From: Burkholderiaceae bacterium
GTDB taxonomy: Bacteria; Pseudomonadota; Gammaproteobacteria; Burkholderiales; Burkholderiaceae_C
Reading direction: 5' to 3'
Length of the DNA stretch: 64,000 nucleotides
NCBI GenBank assembly: GCA_919902775.1
Contig: CAKKRJ010000006.1
Span: 118,265 to 182,264, forward strand
Below, piece by piece: positions 53,344 to 64,000 of the stretch (position 1 is its first letter; each line of letters begins with the position of its first letter). Under the pieces are notes generated by a model. The model was given only the letters and a program-made list of their open reading frames with translations. It was not told the DNA's origin and made no database searches. The position numbers and the translations under genes were made by a program.

Positions 53344-54110
53344 GCTGGGTCCTGTGCGGTGAAACGGCCAAACGTGTCGGTCCAGGGGCACAGGTGCGCA
53401 TGGTCGGTCAAGTCCACTTTGAGTGGCGTCACCACCACATGCCCACACGCTGCGGCATGAAAGTCGGTGCCTTCGCTATCGTCCATGGCGGCACCCGCAT
53501 TGCCAATCCAGTACATCGTCTGGCCACGGGGGTCCACCTGGGTGATCACCGGCTCGGCGGCATGGCGCCGGCCCAGGCGGCACAGCTTGGCTGCCTTGAT
53601 CTGCGCCAACGGCAAGTTGGGAATGTTCACATTCAGCAACCAAGGGCGAGTGGCCACCAAGTCACCCGACTGCAACTGCTGCACCAGTTCCCTGACTTTG
53701 ACCGCTGCGGCGTCCACATGCGCCCAGCCTTTGTCAATTTGGGAAACGGCCATGGCAGGAATGCCAAACAGATAGCCTTCCATGGCCGCGCCCACGGTGC
53801 CCGAATAAATGGTGTCATCCCCCATGTTGGCGCCGTTGTTGATACCGGAAATCACCAGATCCGGGCGGTAACCCAACAAACCCGTCAGCGCAATGTGCAC
53901 GCAGTCGGCCGGTGTGCCATTGACATAACGAAAACCGTTGTCGGCGCGGTGCACATACAAAGGGGTGTGCAAGGTCAAGGCGTTGGATTTGGCGCTGTTG
54001 TTGTGTTCCGGTGCCACCACTTCCACATCGGCCACGGTTTTCAGCGCCTCGTAAAGGGCCACAATCCCTTCGGCGCGAAAGCCATCGTCGTTGGAAATGA
54101 GAATTTTCAT
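53340..54110 (-). CDS. surE: 5'/3'-nucleotidase SurE
   Basis: 256 residues. Metal-site motif I-S-N-D-D-G-F is at residues 5-11, with N-N-S-A-K-S-N near 42 and S-G-I-N-N-G-A-N near 91. It dephosphorylates nucleoside monophosphates and is tied to stationary-phase survival. ATG 54110 starts the conserved M-K-I-L-I-S-N strand; the longer frame to 54179 adds no conserved residues. First gene of the surE-pcm-nlpD run. Confidence 0.96.
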   Translation of the reverse strand: MKILISNDDGFRAEGIVALYEALKTVADVEVVAPEHNNSAKSNALTLHTPLYVHRADNGFRYVNGTPADCVHIALTGLLGYRPDLVISGINNGANMGDDTIYSGTVGAAMEGYLFGIPAMAVSQIDKGWAHVDAAAVKVRELVQQLQSGDLVATRPWLLNVNIPNLPLAQIKAAKLCRLGRRHAAEPVITQVDPRGQTMYWIGNAGAAMDDSEGTDFHAAACGHVVVTPLKVDLTDHAHLCPWTDTFGRFTAQDPA

Positions 54111-54267
54111 GGGAATCCCTGTCGTTGGGCCCAATTGTAGGCGGCAGCCCCTGTTCTTCAAGCCGTGCTCACCCGCCAAAATTGGTCGCTAGGGGGACAT
54201 GGCTGACCCCCTCGGGCTGCCTAAGATGCCGGTTGATTTCATGACGCACCACACAAGGAGAAGTTGC

Positions 54268-55242
54268 ATGCACGCCTGGCTTTGCGAGAACCCTACTGGG
54301 ATTGACGCGCTCACCTGGAAAGAACGGCCAACGCCGATGCCAGGCCCGGGTCAGGTCCTGATCGAAATTCAGGCGGCCAGCCTGAATTTCCCGGATTTGC
54401 TGATCGTTCAAAACAAATACCAGATGAAACCCGAGCTACCCTTCGTGCCCGGCTCTGAATACGCCGGGGTGGTGCAAGCCATCGGCGAAGGCGTCACCCA
54501 CCTCCAAGTCGGCCAAACCGTGGCCTGCCTGTCGGGCACCGGGGGCTTTGGCACCCACACCTTGGCGCCGGCCAAACTCTGCATGCCTTTGCCCGCCGGT
54601 TTTTCGGCCGTTGACGGCGCGGCCTTCATCATGACCTATGCCACTTCGCACCACGCCCTGGTGGACCGCGCGGCACTGAAAGCCGGTGAAACCGTACTGG
54701 TGCTGGGCGCCGCAGGCGGCGTGGGCACAGCGGCCATCCAGATTGCCAAGGCCATGGGTGCCAAAGTGATTGCGGCGGCCTCCACCGCCGAGAAATGCGC
54801 CCTGTGCACCTCGCTGGGTGCAGACGCCACCATCAATTACAGCCTTGAGAACCTGCGCGAAGCCCTGAAAACGCTGACCGAAGGGCGGGGCCCCGATGTG
54901 ATTTATGACCCCGTGGGTGGGGATCTGGCCGAGCCGGCTTTTCGCTCCATCGCCTGGCGCGGGCGTTACCTGGTGGTGGGGTTTGCGGGTGGTCCCATCC
55001 CTGCCCTGCCCTTGAACTTGCCTTTGCTCAAAGGCGCCTCATTGGTCGGTGTATTTTGGGGTGATTTCGCCCGGCGCGAACCCCAGGCCAACACCGCCAT
55101 GATGGCGGAGCTGGCCCAGTGGTACGGCCAGGGCAAGATCAAACCCGTCATTGACCGCACCCTGCCCATGAGCGAGTTGAAAGCGGCATACACCTTGATG
55201 GGCTCGCGCAGCGTCATGGGCAAACTGGTCATGGTCAACTGA
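54268..55242 (+). CDS. NADPH:quinone oxidoreductase (zinc-free MDR family)
   Basis: 324 residues. The medium-chain reductase fold has an N-terminal catalytic domain (A-A-S-L-N-F-P-D near residue 45, G-S-E-Y-A-G-V-V near 67). The Rossmann motif is L-V-L-G-A-A-G-G-V-G-T-A-A near residue 148, the quinone-reductase form, with no zinc-ligand cysteine set. It reduces quinones or enoyl compounds. AAGGAG lies just before ATG 54268, which settles the start. A strong terminator follows. Confidence 0.92.
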   Translation: MHAWLCENPTGIDALTWKERPTPMPGPGQVLIEIQAASLNFPDLLIVQNKYQMKPELPFVPGSEYAGVVQAIGEGVTHLQVGQTVACLSGTGGFGTHTLAPAKLCMPLPAGFSAVDGAAFIMTYATSHHALVDRAALKAGETVLVLGAAGGVGTAAIQIAKAMGAKVIAAASTAEKCALCTSLGADATINYSLENLREALKTLTEGRGPDVIYDPVGGDLAEPAFRSIAWRGRYLVVGFAGGPIPALPLNLPLLKGASLVGVFWGDFARREPQANTAMMAELAQWYGQGKIKPVIDRTLPMSELKAAYTLMGSRSVMGKLVMVN

Positions 55243-55292
55243 CCCTGGTGCGGTGCGCACAGCGACAGTCAAGCACTGTCCGTGTTTTCCAT

Positions 55293-55326
55293 GAAAAAAG
55301 GAGACCTGAAAGGTCTCCTTTTTTGT
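55293..55326. terminator. Bidirectional intrinsic terminator between the quinone oxidoreductase and clpA
   Basis: AAAAAAGGAGACCT and AGGTCTCCTTTTTT form a long A-to-T flanked stem with a GAA loop. It lies 50 bases past the oxidoreductase stop and 30 bases past the clpA stop, so it can serve both converging genes. Confidence 0.92.
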
Positions 55327-55355
55327 TTTCCCTCCGGCACCAAGCCGACCGGTGT

Positions 55356-57695
<2,340 letters not shown>

Positions 57696-57752
57696 GTGAA
57701 TTCCTTTTTGCCTTGCTGAGAGAGATAGAAACGATGTGGGGGGAATATCCCA

Positions 57753-58112
57753 CTATTCAATAGGTTCACTGACACATTGCAATGGATGCCCCGCCTGCTT
57801 GGCGGCATCCAGTACCTGGTCCACCTTGGTGGCAGCCACATCACGGGAATAAACCCCGCAGACTCCTTTGCCATCCAGATGGATCTTGAGCATGATCTGC
57901 GTGGCCGCTTCGCGGTCTTTGCTGAAAAACTCCTGGATCACCATCACCACGAATTCCATGGGGGTGTAGTCATCGTTGAGCATGGCCACCTGGTACATCT
58001 GGGGTGGTTCAATTTTCTGGGCACGTCGTTCGAGCACCACCGAATCACCGCCATCGGGCGCTCGGGGCATCACGGTCGGCAGCGTGGGATGGGTGGGTTT
58101 TTTCGTTGCCAT
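57753..58112 (-). CDS. clpS: ClpA adaptor protein ClpS
   Basis: 119 residues. After a 35-residue flexible N-terminus, the core has [20 protein letters not shown], the N-degron pocket segment, and [11 protein letters not shown] near residue 79. ClpS delivers N-end-rule substrates to ClpA, encoded directly downstream. The divergent cold-shock gene starts 155 bases away. Confidence 0.96.
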   Translation of the reverse strand: MATKKPTHPTLPTVMPRAPDGGDSVVLERRAQKIEPPQMYQVAMLNDDYTPMEFVVMVIQEFFSKDREAATQIMLKIHLDGKGVCGVYSRDVAATKVDQVLDAAKQAGHPLQCVSEPIE

Positions 58113-58267
58113 GAATTCATTTTATCGACGCTTTGAGCCATCTCTTAACGGCCGCGACAAAAGTCTTGAAAGGAAATGGTCATCCCAACAGGCATCGGGG
58201 AAAACCTTAATTTGACAAAATTAACAAGAACCATCCACACTGAGCCCAACAAGATGGGAGACATCGT

Positions 58268-58528
58268 ATGCCCAGCGGAACGGTCAAATGGTTCAACGAT
58301 GCCAAAGGTTTTGGGTTCATCCAGCCCGACGGAGGCGGGCCTGACGCTTTCGCCCATTTTTCAGCGATTCAGGCGGAAGGCTACAAAAGCCTGAAAGAAG
58401 GCGCTCGGGTCAGCTTTGAACTGACCCAGGGCAGCAAAGGCCTCATGGCCGCCAGCATCCGCGCTGAAGAGGCCAGTGGCATGGCAGTGGAAGTGCAAGA
58501 ACCATCCAGCGCCCAACCCGAAACCTGA
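58268..58528 (+). CDS. Cold-shock domain protein
   Basis: 86 residues. The CSD carries RNP1 K-G-F-G-F-I at about residues 13-18; RNP2 is D-A-F-A-H-F in place of the usual D-V-F-V-H-F. A 20-residue tail of Glu, Pro and Ser follows the domain. It is an RNA/DNA chaperone. Starting context is ATG 58268 with GGGAG upstream. TTGACA at 58212-58217 could be a -35 element, but no clear -10 is visible. Whether it is cold-induced cannot be told. Confidence 0.93.
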   Translation: MPSGTVKWFNDAKGFGFIQPDGGGPDAFAHFSAIQAEGYKSLKEGARVSFELTQGSKGLMAASIRAEEASGMAVEVQEPSSAQPET

Positions 58529-58624
58529 AAAAAACTTTGGCCACGAAGGCGTTCGCATGGCGCACCGTCGCGGGTCCGCAGTTATCCTCTCTGGCTTGAC
58601 CATTGTTCGCCACCGCTTCAAACC

Positions 58625-59107
58625 ATGACTTTTTCCGTATTTTTGAATTCCCGGCCCTTGTGTGATCTGCGCCGCGCTGGCCTGGTGTGTGTCGCCTTGC
58701 TGGCTTTTGCGGCCACGGCACAAACGGGTCCACAGCTTCAATTGCCACGTACCAAACTCAATGCAGGCATGCATGTTTTGGATGTTCAGTTGGCCCAGAC
58801 GCCCGAACAGCGGCAAATTGGCCTGATGTGGCGCAAGGAAATGCCCCAACACGAAGGCATGCTGTTTGTGTTCGAGCAGCCTTCCACGCAGTGCTTCTGG
58901 ATGCGCAACACCTTGCTGCCTCTGTCGGCTGCGTTCCTGGCGGATGATGGCACCATCGTGAACATCGCCGACATGAAACCCCAAAGCGATGACTCGCACT
59001 GCTCGGAAAAACCCGTGCGCTACGTGCTTGAAATGAACCAGGGCTGGTTTGCCAAGCGCCAATTCAAGGCGGGCTACAAACTGAGTGGCCCCGCGTTCAT
59101 CCGCTGA
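58625..59107 (+). CDS. DUF192 family secreted protein
   Basis: 160 residues. A signal peptide (F-A-A-T-A-Q, cleavage near residue 33) precedes a DUF192 domain with T-P-E-Q-R-Q-I-G-L-M-W-R near residue 60, G-M-L-F-V-F near 78 and F-W-M-R-N-T near 91. The domain is a small beta-barrel of unknown function, seen in the envelope of many bacteria. It converges on the DUF1840 gene. Confidence 0.9.
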   Translation: MTFSVFLNSRPLCDLRRAGLVCVALLAFAATAQTGPQLQLPRTKLNAGMHVLDVQLAQTPEQRQIGLMWRKEMPQHEGMLFVFEQPSTQCFWMRNTLLPLSAAFLADDGTIVNIADMKPQSDDSHCSEKPVRYVLEMNQGWFAKRQFKAGYKLSGPAFIR

Positions 59108-59116
59108 AGATGCCCC

Positions 59117-59452
59117 TCAAACGCCCCAAACCACGTCAGCCTCTTCCGCCAGGCTGCGTTTGAGCATTTTGAGCATGGGCGCGGCGCGTTGCGACAAACG
59201 CACGCCATTCAACACGACAGGCTTACCGTCTTCGCCAGTCACCAGCGGCGCGACCTGTTCTGCACGTTGTTTCCTGTCCGCTTCATCCTGGGCGACTGCC
59301 AATTCCATTGCGGCAATGGCGCGCGGCAAGTCGTTGAATTGAACGATGCCTTTGGCGGCATCGTCGCCCAGCATGATTTGGAGCAACCTGCGGGCATCGG
59401 CTTCTAGCATGATGAGATCGCTGGTCGCCTTGGATTTGAATTTGAACAGCAT
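59117..59452 (-). CDS. DUF1840 family protein
   Basis: 111 residues, cytoplasmic. The N-terminal F-K-S-K-A-T-S-D-L-I-M-L-E, then L-L-Q-I-M-L-G and A-I-A-A-M-E-L-A-V-A, match a small family of betaproteobacterial proteins of unknown role. It lies 25 bases after ihfA on the same strand, so it could share that transcript. Confidence 0.82.
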   Translation of the reverse strand: MLFKFKSKATSDLIMLEADARRLLQIMLGDDAAKGIVQFNDLPRAIAAMELAVAQDEADRKQRAEQVAPLVTGEDGKPVVLNGVRLSQRAAPMLKMLKRSLAEEADVVWGV

Positions 59453-59477
59453 GCTGTGCGCTCCACACGTGAACGAT

Positions 59478-59828
59478 TCAGCGGCCGACCGTCTCCACGC
59501 CCTCGTCTTCGTCGGTATCGCCCTGAATCAAAGCCTTGAGTTTATGGCTGGCATGAAAGGTCGCAACACGACGTGCGTCAATGGGAATCAATTCTCCGGT
59601 GCGCGGATTGCGCCCTGGCCGTGCGGCCTTGGTTCGAATCTGGAAGTTGCCAAAGCCAGAAATCTTGACATCGTCACCGGCAATCAGGCTGTCCACGACC
59701 AGATCAAAAAAAGCATCCACCATGTCCTTGGATTCACGCTTGTTCAAGCCAATCTGCTCGAACAGCAAATCGGCCAGGTGCGCCTTGGTGAGCGCAGGCG
59801 TTTCCAGTGATTCAAAACTGATTTGCAT
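59478..59828 (-). CDS. ihfA: Integration host factor subunit alpha
   Basis: 116 residues. The HU/IHF fold begins at [22 protein letters not shown] and [10 protein letters not shown] are the DNA-bending arm, and residues P-I-D-A-R-R-V follow. A 15-residue acidic tail closes the chain. Subunit alpha is indicated by placement directly after pheT, the normal ihfA position. Confidence 0.95.
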   Translation of the reverse strand: MQISFESLETPALTKAHLADLLFEQIGLNKRESKDMVDAFFDLVVDSLIAGDDVKISGFGNFQIRTKAARPGRNPRTGELIPIDARRVATFHASHKLKALIQGDTDEDEGVETVGR

Positions 59829-59838
59829 GGCGAAGGTC

Positions 59839-62268
59839 TCAGGAACGCAGACGCGCAGCCACTTGCTGCGTCAACTGGGCCATCACGCTGTTCATGGCGG
59901 TTTCAATTTGTGCGTCGGTCAATGTGGCCTCGTCGCTGTGCAAGGTCAAGCGCACCGCCAGACTTTTCTCGCCCACCGCCAAGCCGCCGGCAGACTCTGC
60001 CTTGGGGCGGTAGATGTCAAACAGCACCGCATCACGCAACAAGCCCTGCGTGGGCGCGCTGTGGATGGCGTGCATCAATTGGGCGTGCGTGACCTGTTCG
60101 TTCACGATCACCGCCATGTCGCGCAGGGCCGACTGCAGCTTGGCCACAGGCTGGGCCTCGGGGACGGCACGCTGGGTCACCGCTTCCAGATCCAACTCGA
60201 AAACCATGGGCGCATGCGGCAAGTCCCAAGCCTGACGCCAGCGGGGGTGCAGTTCCCCCACATGACCGACCACACGGCCATTCAATCGCACCTGGGCACA
60301 GCGGCCAGGGTGCATCGCAGGATGTTCGGCCGCGACAAACTCGGCGCGTGCGGGTGCCAACAGGCTTTCCACATCGGCTTTGGCATCGTAGAAATCGACC
60401 ATGCGGGACTTGCCCGTCCAGTTCAGCGGCTCCAAGGGCCCCCAGGCCATGCCCGAAGCCTTCATGGGTTGATCAAAACCCTGGACCGTGGTGTCACTGC
60501 CTTGCACGCTGGGGTCGCGCTTGAACACCCGGCCCAACTCGAATACGCGCACGCGGTCGGCCTTGCGGTCGGCGTTGAACTTGACCACCTGCAGCAAGGA
60601 ACCAATCAGGCTTGAGCGCATGACGCTCATCTGGCTGGCGATCGGGTTGAGCAGGCGGATCGGTTCTGCGTTGCCCGCCAGATCGCGCTCCCAGCTTTCT
60701 TCGACAAAGCTGAAGTTGATGGTTTCCTGGTAGCCCAATGCGGCCAAACTGCGGCGCACTGTGAAGGGGCTGCGCGAATTTTCAGGACGAATTTTGGCCG
60801 TGATGGGCGCCAAAGGAGGGGTCGTGGGCAAGTTGTTGTAGCCCACCATGCGCGCCACTTCTTCGATCAGATCTTCCTCGATTTGCAGGTCGAAACGGAA
60901 ACTCGGCGGCGTCACGGTCACCGTGCCCTCCCCCTCCGCCACTTGCAGACCCAGGCCGCACAAAGCGTCAGCACACTGCTGCTGAGTCAAAGGCATGCCG
61001 ATGACCTTGTTGGCGCGCGCCACGCGCAGCGTGACGGGCTTGGCGGTTGGCACATTGAGCGTCTGGTCGTCGATGGGTGCCACCTGGGTCGCAGGTGTGC
61101 CACAAATGTCGAGCACCAACTGGGTGATGCGCTCGATGTGTTCCACCGTTTGCGCCGGATCGACGCCACGCTCGAAACGGTGACCGGCGTCGGTCGAGAA
61201 GTTGTAGCGGCGTGAACGGCCGGCAATCGCCGTGGGCCACCAAAAGGCGGCCTCAATGTAGATGTTCTGCGTGTCGTCAGACACGGCGGTGGCGTCTCCG
61301 CCCATGATGCCGGCCAGCGATTCGACCTGGCTGTCGTCGGCGATCACGCCCACCTTGTCGTCCACCGTCACCGTGTTGCCGTTCAGCAGCTTGAGTGATT
61401 CACCCGTTTGGCCCCAGCGCACCTGCAGGCCGCCGTGGATTTTGTCGAGGTCGAAAATGTGCGAGGGGCGACCGAACTCGAACATCACATAGTTGGAGAT
61501 GTCCACCAAGGGGCTCACGCTGCGCTGGCCGCAACGGGCCAAGCGGTCAACCATCCACTGTGGGGTTTGGGCCTGGGTGTTCACACCTTTGACCACACGG
61601 CCACTGAAACGGCCGCACAGGTCGGTCGCCAATACTTTCACAGGGAGCTGGTCGCGGATCTGTGTGGGCACTGCAGGAAAAGTCGGGGCCAAAAGCGGCG
61701 CTCCCGTCAGGGCCGAGACTTCACGGGCGATGCCGTACACGCTCAGGCAATGCGCCAGGTTGGGCGTGAGCTTGAGTGTCAACAGTGTGTCGTCCAGATT
61801 CAGATACTGGCGGATGTTTTGGCCCAACGGCGCGTCGGCGGGCAACTCCAGCAAGCCCCCGTGGTCGTCGGCGATCTTCAACTCCTTGGCCGAGCAGAGC
61901 ATGCCCTGGCTTTCCACGCCGCGCAGTTTGCCCACCTTGATCAAAAACGGCTTGCCGTCTTCACCCGGTGGCAGCTCTGCGCCCACCATCGCGCAAGGGA
62001 TGCGGATACCGACGCGGGCGTTGGGGGCACCGCAGACGATGTTCAGCAGACTGCCCTGCCCCACGTCCACCTGGCACACGCGCAGGCGATCGGCGTTGGG
62101 ATGTTGCACGGCTTCCTTGATCTCACCGATCACGATGCCGGTGAACGGCGGGGCCACGGGCTCGAGCTCTTCCACTTCGAGGCCGGCCATGGTCAGGGTT
62201 TCGGCCAGTTGCTGGGTGGTCAGGGGCGGGTTGCAGAACTCGCGCAACCAGGATTCAGGAAATTGCAT
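59839..62268 (-). CDS. pheT: Phenylalanyl-tRNA synthetase beta subunit
   Basis: 809 residues. Domains in order: an N-terminal tRNA-binding OB fold (from V-A-P-P-F-T-G-I-V near residue 38), the B3/B4 editing region in the middle, the B5 domain, a degenerate catalytic-like core and a C-terminal anticodon-binding domain ending near [12 protein letters not shown]. Together with PheS it charges tRNA-Phe. It starts 55 bases after pheS and ends 10 bases before ihfA. Confidence 0.97.
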   Translation of the reverse strand: MQFPESWLREFCNPPLTTQQLAETLTMAGLEVEELEPVAPPFTGIVIGEIKEAVQHPNADRLRVCQVDVGQGSLLNIVCGAPNARVGIRIPCAMVGAELPPGEDGKPFLIKVGKLRGVESQGMLCSAKELKIADDHGGLLELPADAPLGQNIRQYLNLDDTLLTLKLTPNLAHCLSVYGIAREVSALTGAPLLAPTFPAVPTQIRDQLPVKVLATDLCGRFSGRVVKGVNTQAQTPQWMVDRLARCGQRSVSPLVDISNYVMFEFGRPSHIFDLDKIHGGLQVRWGQTGESLKLLNGNTVTVDDKVGVIADDSQVESLAGIMGGDATAVSDDTQNIYIEAAFWWPTAIAGRSRRYNFSTDAGHRFERGVDPAQTVEHIERITQLVLDICGTPATQVAPIDDQTLNVPTAKPVTLRVARANKVIGMPLTQQQCADALCGLGLQVAEGEGTVTVTPPSFRFDLQIEEDLIEEVARMVGYNNLPTTPPLAPITAKIRPENSRSPFTVRRSLAALGYQETINFSFVEESWERDLAGNAEPIRLLNPIASQMSVMRSSLIGSLLQVVKFNADRKADRVRVFELGRVFKRDPSVQGSDTTVQGFDQPMKASGMAWGPLEPLNWTGKSRMVDFYDAKADVESLLAPARAEFVAAEHPAMHPGRCAQVRLNGRVVGHVGELHPRWRQAWDLPHAPMVFELDLEAVTQRAVPEAQPVAKLQSALRDMAVIVNEQVTHAQLMHAIHSAPTQGLLRDAVLFDIYRPKAESAGGLAVGEKSLAVRLTLHSDEATLTDAQIETAMNSVMAQLTQQVAARLRS

Positions 62269-62293
62269 CGTCTTGACTCTGTGGCGTAAAAGG

Positions 62294-62314
62294 CCTGCAG
62301 CGCCGGGCTGCAGG
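62294..62314. repeat. Inverted repeat in the pheS-pheT gap
   Basis: CCTGCAGC and GCTGCAGG enclose five bases within the 55-base gap. It has no T-run and probably acts on mRNA folding or translation of pheT rather than as a terminator. Confidence 0.4.
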
Positions 62315-62323
62315 TGGTCATGG

Positions 62324-63361
62324 TCACTGGAATTGGCTCAGGAAACGGATGTCGCCATCAAAAAAGAGGCGCAAATCGTTCACGCCATAACGCAGCATGG
62401 TCAGGCGGTCCGGCCCCATGCCGAAGGCAAAGCCGATGAAACGCTCGGGGTCCAGGCCCATGTTGCGCACCACGTTCGGGTGCACCTGGCCGGAACCGGC
62501 CACCTCGAGCCAGCGGCCGGCCAACGGCCCGGTCTGGAACTGGATGTCGATCTCGGCACTCGGCTCGGTGAATGGGAAAAAGCTCGGCCGGAAGCGCAGC
62601 ACCAGGTCGTCGCTTTCGAAGAAGGTGCGACAAAAATCGGTGAAGACAACCTTGAGGTCCTTGAAGCTCACGTTCTCGCCGATCCACAGGCCTTCGCACT
62701 GGTGGAACATGGGCGAATGGGTGGCATCGCTGTCCACGCGGTAGGTGCGGCCCGGTGCGATCACGCGGATCTCGGGCATGCCCTGGCCGGCATCGAGTTG
62801 ATGGCGGTAGCGCTTGACGTGCTGCACCGCGTGACGAATCTGCATCGGGCTGGTATGGGTGCGCAGCAAATGACCGCCTTCAACGTAGAAGGTGTCGTGC
62901 ATGGAGCGCGCCGGGTGGTCTTCAGGCGTGTTGAGCGCGGTGAAGTTGAACCAGTCGGTCTCGATCTCGGGGCCCTGGGCCACTTCAAAGCCCATGGAGC
63001 CAAAAATATTTTCAATTCGTTCCAGCGTCAGCGACACAGGGTGCAATCCGCCCGTCCCTGGGTTGCGTCCGGGCAAGGTGACATCCAGCGCTTCGGCTTT
63101 GAGCAAGGCTTGCAACTCGGCATCGGCCAAACCCTGACGGCGGTCATTCAGCGCGGCTTCGATGGCTTGTTTGGCCAAATTGATGGCAGCGCCGCGTGTT
63201 TTTTTGTCTTCCACGCTCAGAGCGGCCATGCCCTTCATCAGCTCGGTGATGCGGCCCGCTTTGCCCAGGTACTGGGCTTTGGCGTTTTCGAGGTCAGCAG
63301 GTGTCAGTGCCTGCACAAAACTCTGGCGGGCAGATTCAACCAGGGTGTCCAGCTCGTTCAT
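62324..63361 (-). CDS. pheS: Phenylalanyl-tRNA synthetase alpha subunit
   Basis: 345 residues. A coiled-coil N-terminal arm is followed by the class II catalytic core: motif 2 region with F-H-Q-C-E-G-L near residue 219, [15 protein letters not shown] near 130, and motif 3 G-F-G-M-G-P-D-R near 320, here as F-A-F-G-M-G-P-D-R. It forms an alpha2-beta2 enzyme with PheT. A terminator hairpin lies in the gap before it. Confidence 0.97.
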   Translation of the reverse strand: MNELDTLVESARQSFVQALTPADLENAKAQYLGKAGRITELMKGMAALSVEDKKTRGAAINLAKQAIEAALNDRRQGLADAELQALLKAEALDVTLPGRNPGTGGLHPVSLTLERIENIFGSMGFEVAQGPEIETDWFNFTALNTPEDHPARSMHDTFYVEGGHLLRTHTSPMQIRHAVQHVKRYRHQLDAGQGMPEIRVIAPGRTYRVDSDATHSPMFHQCEGLWIGENVSFKDLKVVFTDFCRTFFESDDLVLRFRPSFFPFTEPSAEIDIQFQTGPLAGRWLEVAGSGQVHPNVVRNMGLDPERFIGFAFGMGPDRLTMLRYGVNDLRLFFDGDIRFLSQFQ

Positions 63362-63468
63362 GGTGTGGGATGGGTGAGTTTCAGAATAAAAAAGGGATTG
63401 AAGCTTTTGTGAGCCTCAATCCCTTTGATCGAGTGCGCGACATGGACCCGAAGGCCCACGTCACTCAT
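63358..63468 (-). other. Small ORF across the pheS attenuator (possible leader peptide)
   Basis: A 36-codon frame starts at ATG 63468 in the rplT-pheS gap and ends at a TGA that overlaps the pheS ATG. It reads K-S-F-N-P-F-F-I across the 3' arm and T-run of the hairpin, so it holds three Phe codons. No strong ribosome site is visible. Real pheST operons in enteric bacteria are controlled by a Phe-rich leader peptide, but the Phe codons here are in an unusual place. Confidence 0.3.
63386..63427 (-). terminator. Attenuator-like hairpin between rplT and pheS
   Basis: On the minus strand AAAGGGATTGA pairs with TCAATCCCTTT (11 bp) and runs straight into more T residues. It is a good intrinsic terminator 25 bases upstream of pheS, so it would separate rpmI-rplT from pheST unless read through. 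Confidence 0.85.
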
Positions 63469-63472
63469 GAAC

Positions 63473-63835
63473 TCAAGCTGCGGCCAATTTGGCTTTGACT
63501 TGGTTCACGATACCAGCGAAAGCGGCCTTGTCGTGCACGGCGATGTCCGCCAGCATCTTACGGTCGATCTCAATGGCAGCCTTCTTCAGGCCGTTGGCGA
63601 ACTGGCTGTAGGTCAGACCGCATTCACGCGCAGCGGCGTTGATACGGGCAATCCACAACTGACGGAACACACGCTTTTTGGTGCGGCGGTCACGGTAGGC
63701 GTATTGGCCAGCCTTCATCACCGCCTGTTTGGCGATGCGGAAGACATTGCCGCGGCGACCGCGGAAACCTTTTGCAAGGGCCAGGACTTTCTTGTGACGG
63801 GCGCGTGCCGTTACACCACGTTTAACGCGAGGCAT
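63473..63835 (-). CDS. rplT: 50S ribosomal protein L20
   Basis: 120 residues, highly basic. [13 protein letters not shown] at the start and [12 protein letters not shown] near residue 60 are diagnostic. L20 binds 23S rRNA early in large-subunit assembly. It follows rpmI by 25 bases. Confidence 0.98.
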   Translation of the reverse strand: MPRVKRGVTARARHKKVLALAKGFRGRRGNVFRIAKQAVMKAGQYAYRDRRTKKRVFRQLWIARINAAARECGLTYSQFANGLKKAAIEIDRKMLADIAVHDKAAFAGIVNQVKAKLAAA

Positions 63836-63860
63836 ATTTATTCTCCTTGTTCGTCAGTAA

Positions 63861-64000
63861 TTACAGGCCAGCCATGGGCAGCATTTGCGCGATGTGACCC
63901 ATATTGGTCTCATGCACAGCCACTGCACCGCGAAGGTGGCGCTTGTTTTTGGTGGTCTTCTTGGTCAGGATGTGACGTTTGAAGGCTTGACCGCGTTTAA
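63861..64000 (-). CDS. rpmI: 50S ribosomal protein L35 (5' truncated by window)
   Basis: The last 45 residues of L35. The minus strand reads [22 protein letters not shown], then ends Q-M-L-P-M-A-G-L and TAA at 63861-63863. The start lies beyond the window edge. It is first in the visible rpmI-rplT-pheS-pheT-ihfA run; infC would be expected just outside. Confidence 0.95.
   Translation of the reverse strand, partial: KRGQAFKRHILTKKTTKNKRHLRGAVAVHETNMGHIAQMLPMAGL

Noticed and set aside
61493..63412. 639-residue plus-strand open frame opposite pheT and pheS
   Set aside because: Covers clear synthetase genes; composition is typical of an antisense frame.

Overview
The window reads as a chromosomal segment of a betaproteobacterium of the order Burkholderiales, most likely family Comamonadaceae. 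The basis is gene content and order: a complete cco cluster with its own Fnr regulator and hemN, surE-pcm-nlpD, rpmI-rplT-pheS-pheT-ihfA, Bug-type solute receptors and DUF1840/DUF2894 proteins. GC is high (about 60% or more by eye) and genes are packed tightly, often with 4-base ATGA stop/start overlaps. No tRNA or rRNA gene, insertion sequence, CRISPR array or prophage was seen. The only gap longer than 300 bases (10357-10744) holds a cobalamin riboswitch.

Layout. 1-3.4 kb: tail of an OmpA-like gene, DUF2894, then fumC, wrbA and a glutaredoxin on the minus strand. 3.4-10.7 kb: a minus-strand vitamin B12 operon behind a cobalamin riboswitch (btuB receptor, a leaderless cobalamin-binding protein, btuF, btuC, btuD, cobQ). 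10.7-13.9 kb: zapB-like and zapA followed by a 6S RNA gene, then membrane and periplasmic proteins. 14-24.9 kb: the microaerobic respiration block (hemN, fnr, a small membrane protein, fixH, ccoG, ccoP, ccoQ, ccoO, ccoN, ccoS, ccoI, uspA) with three Fnr-type palindromes. 24.9-29.8 kb: malonate use (GntR regulator, malonyl-CoA decarboxylase, Bug receptor, malonyl-CoA synthetase).

29.9-44.6 kb is the accessory part. Eight minus-strand genes (class I glutamine amidotransferase, cytochrome P450, glutamine-synthetase-like ligase, 2Fe-2S ferredoxin, aldehyde dehydrogenase, class III aminotransferase, Tm-1-like ATP-binding protein, HAD hydrolase) are mostly joined by overlaps. They mirror the gamma-glutamyl putrescine (Puu) pathway, with a P450/ferredoxin where the flavin oxidase PuuB would be. 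A divergent plus-strand set (AraC regulator, DMT transporter pseudogene with two in-frame stops, DUF2817 hydrolase, Bug receptor, a deleted and frameshifted amidase, an intact amidase) probably belongs to the same amine/amide catabolic trait and is partly decaying.

44.6-64 kb is housekeeping: lgt, ilvD, a small cytochrome c, a GlcG-like protein, a Bax-inhibitor-1 protein, rlmD, a 3'-5' exonuclease, nlpD, pcm, surE, a quinone oxidoreductase, clpA, clpS, a cold-shock protein, DUF192, DUF1840, ihfA, pheT, pheS, rplT and the start of rpmI. No rpoS lies between nlpD and rlmD, where many relatives carry it. A terminator-like hairpin sits inside a small Phe-containing ORF just upstream of pheS.
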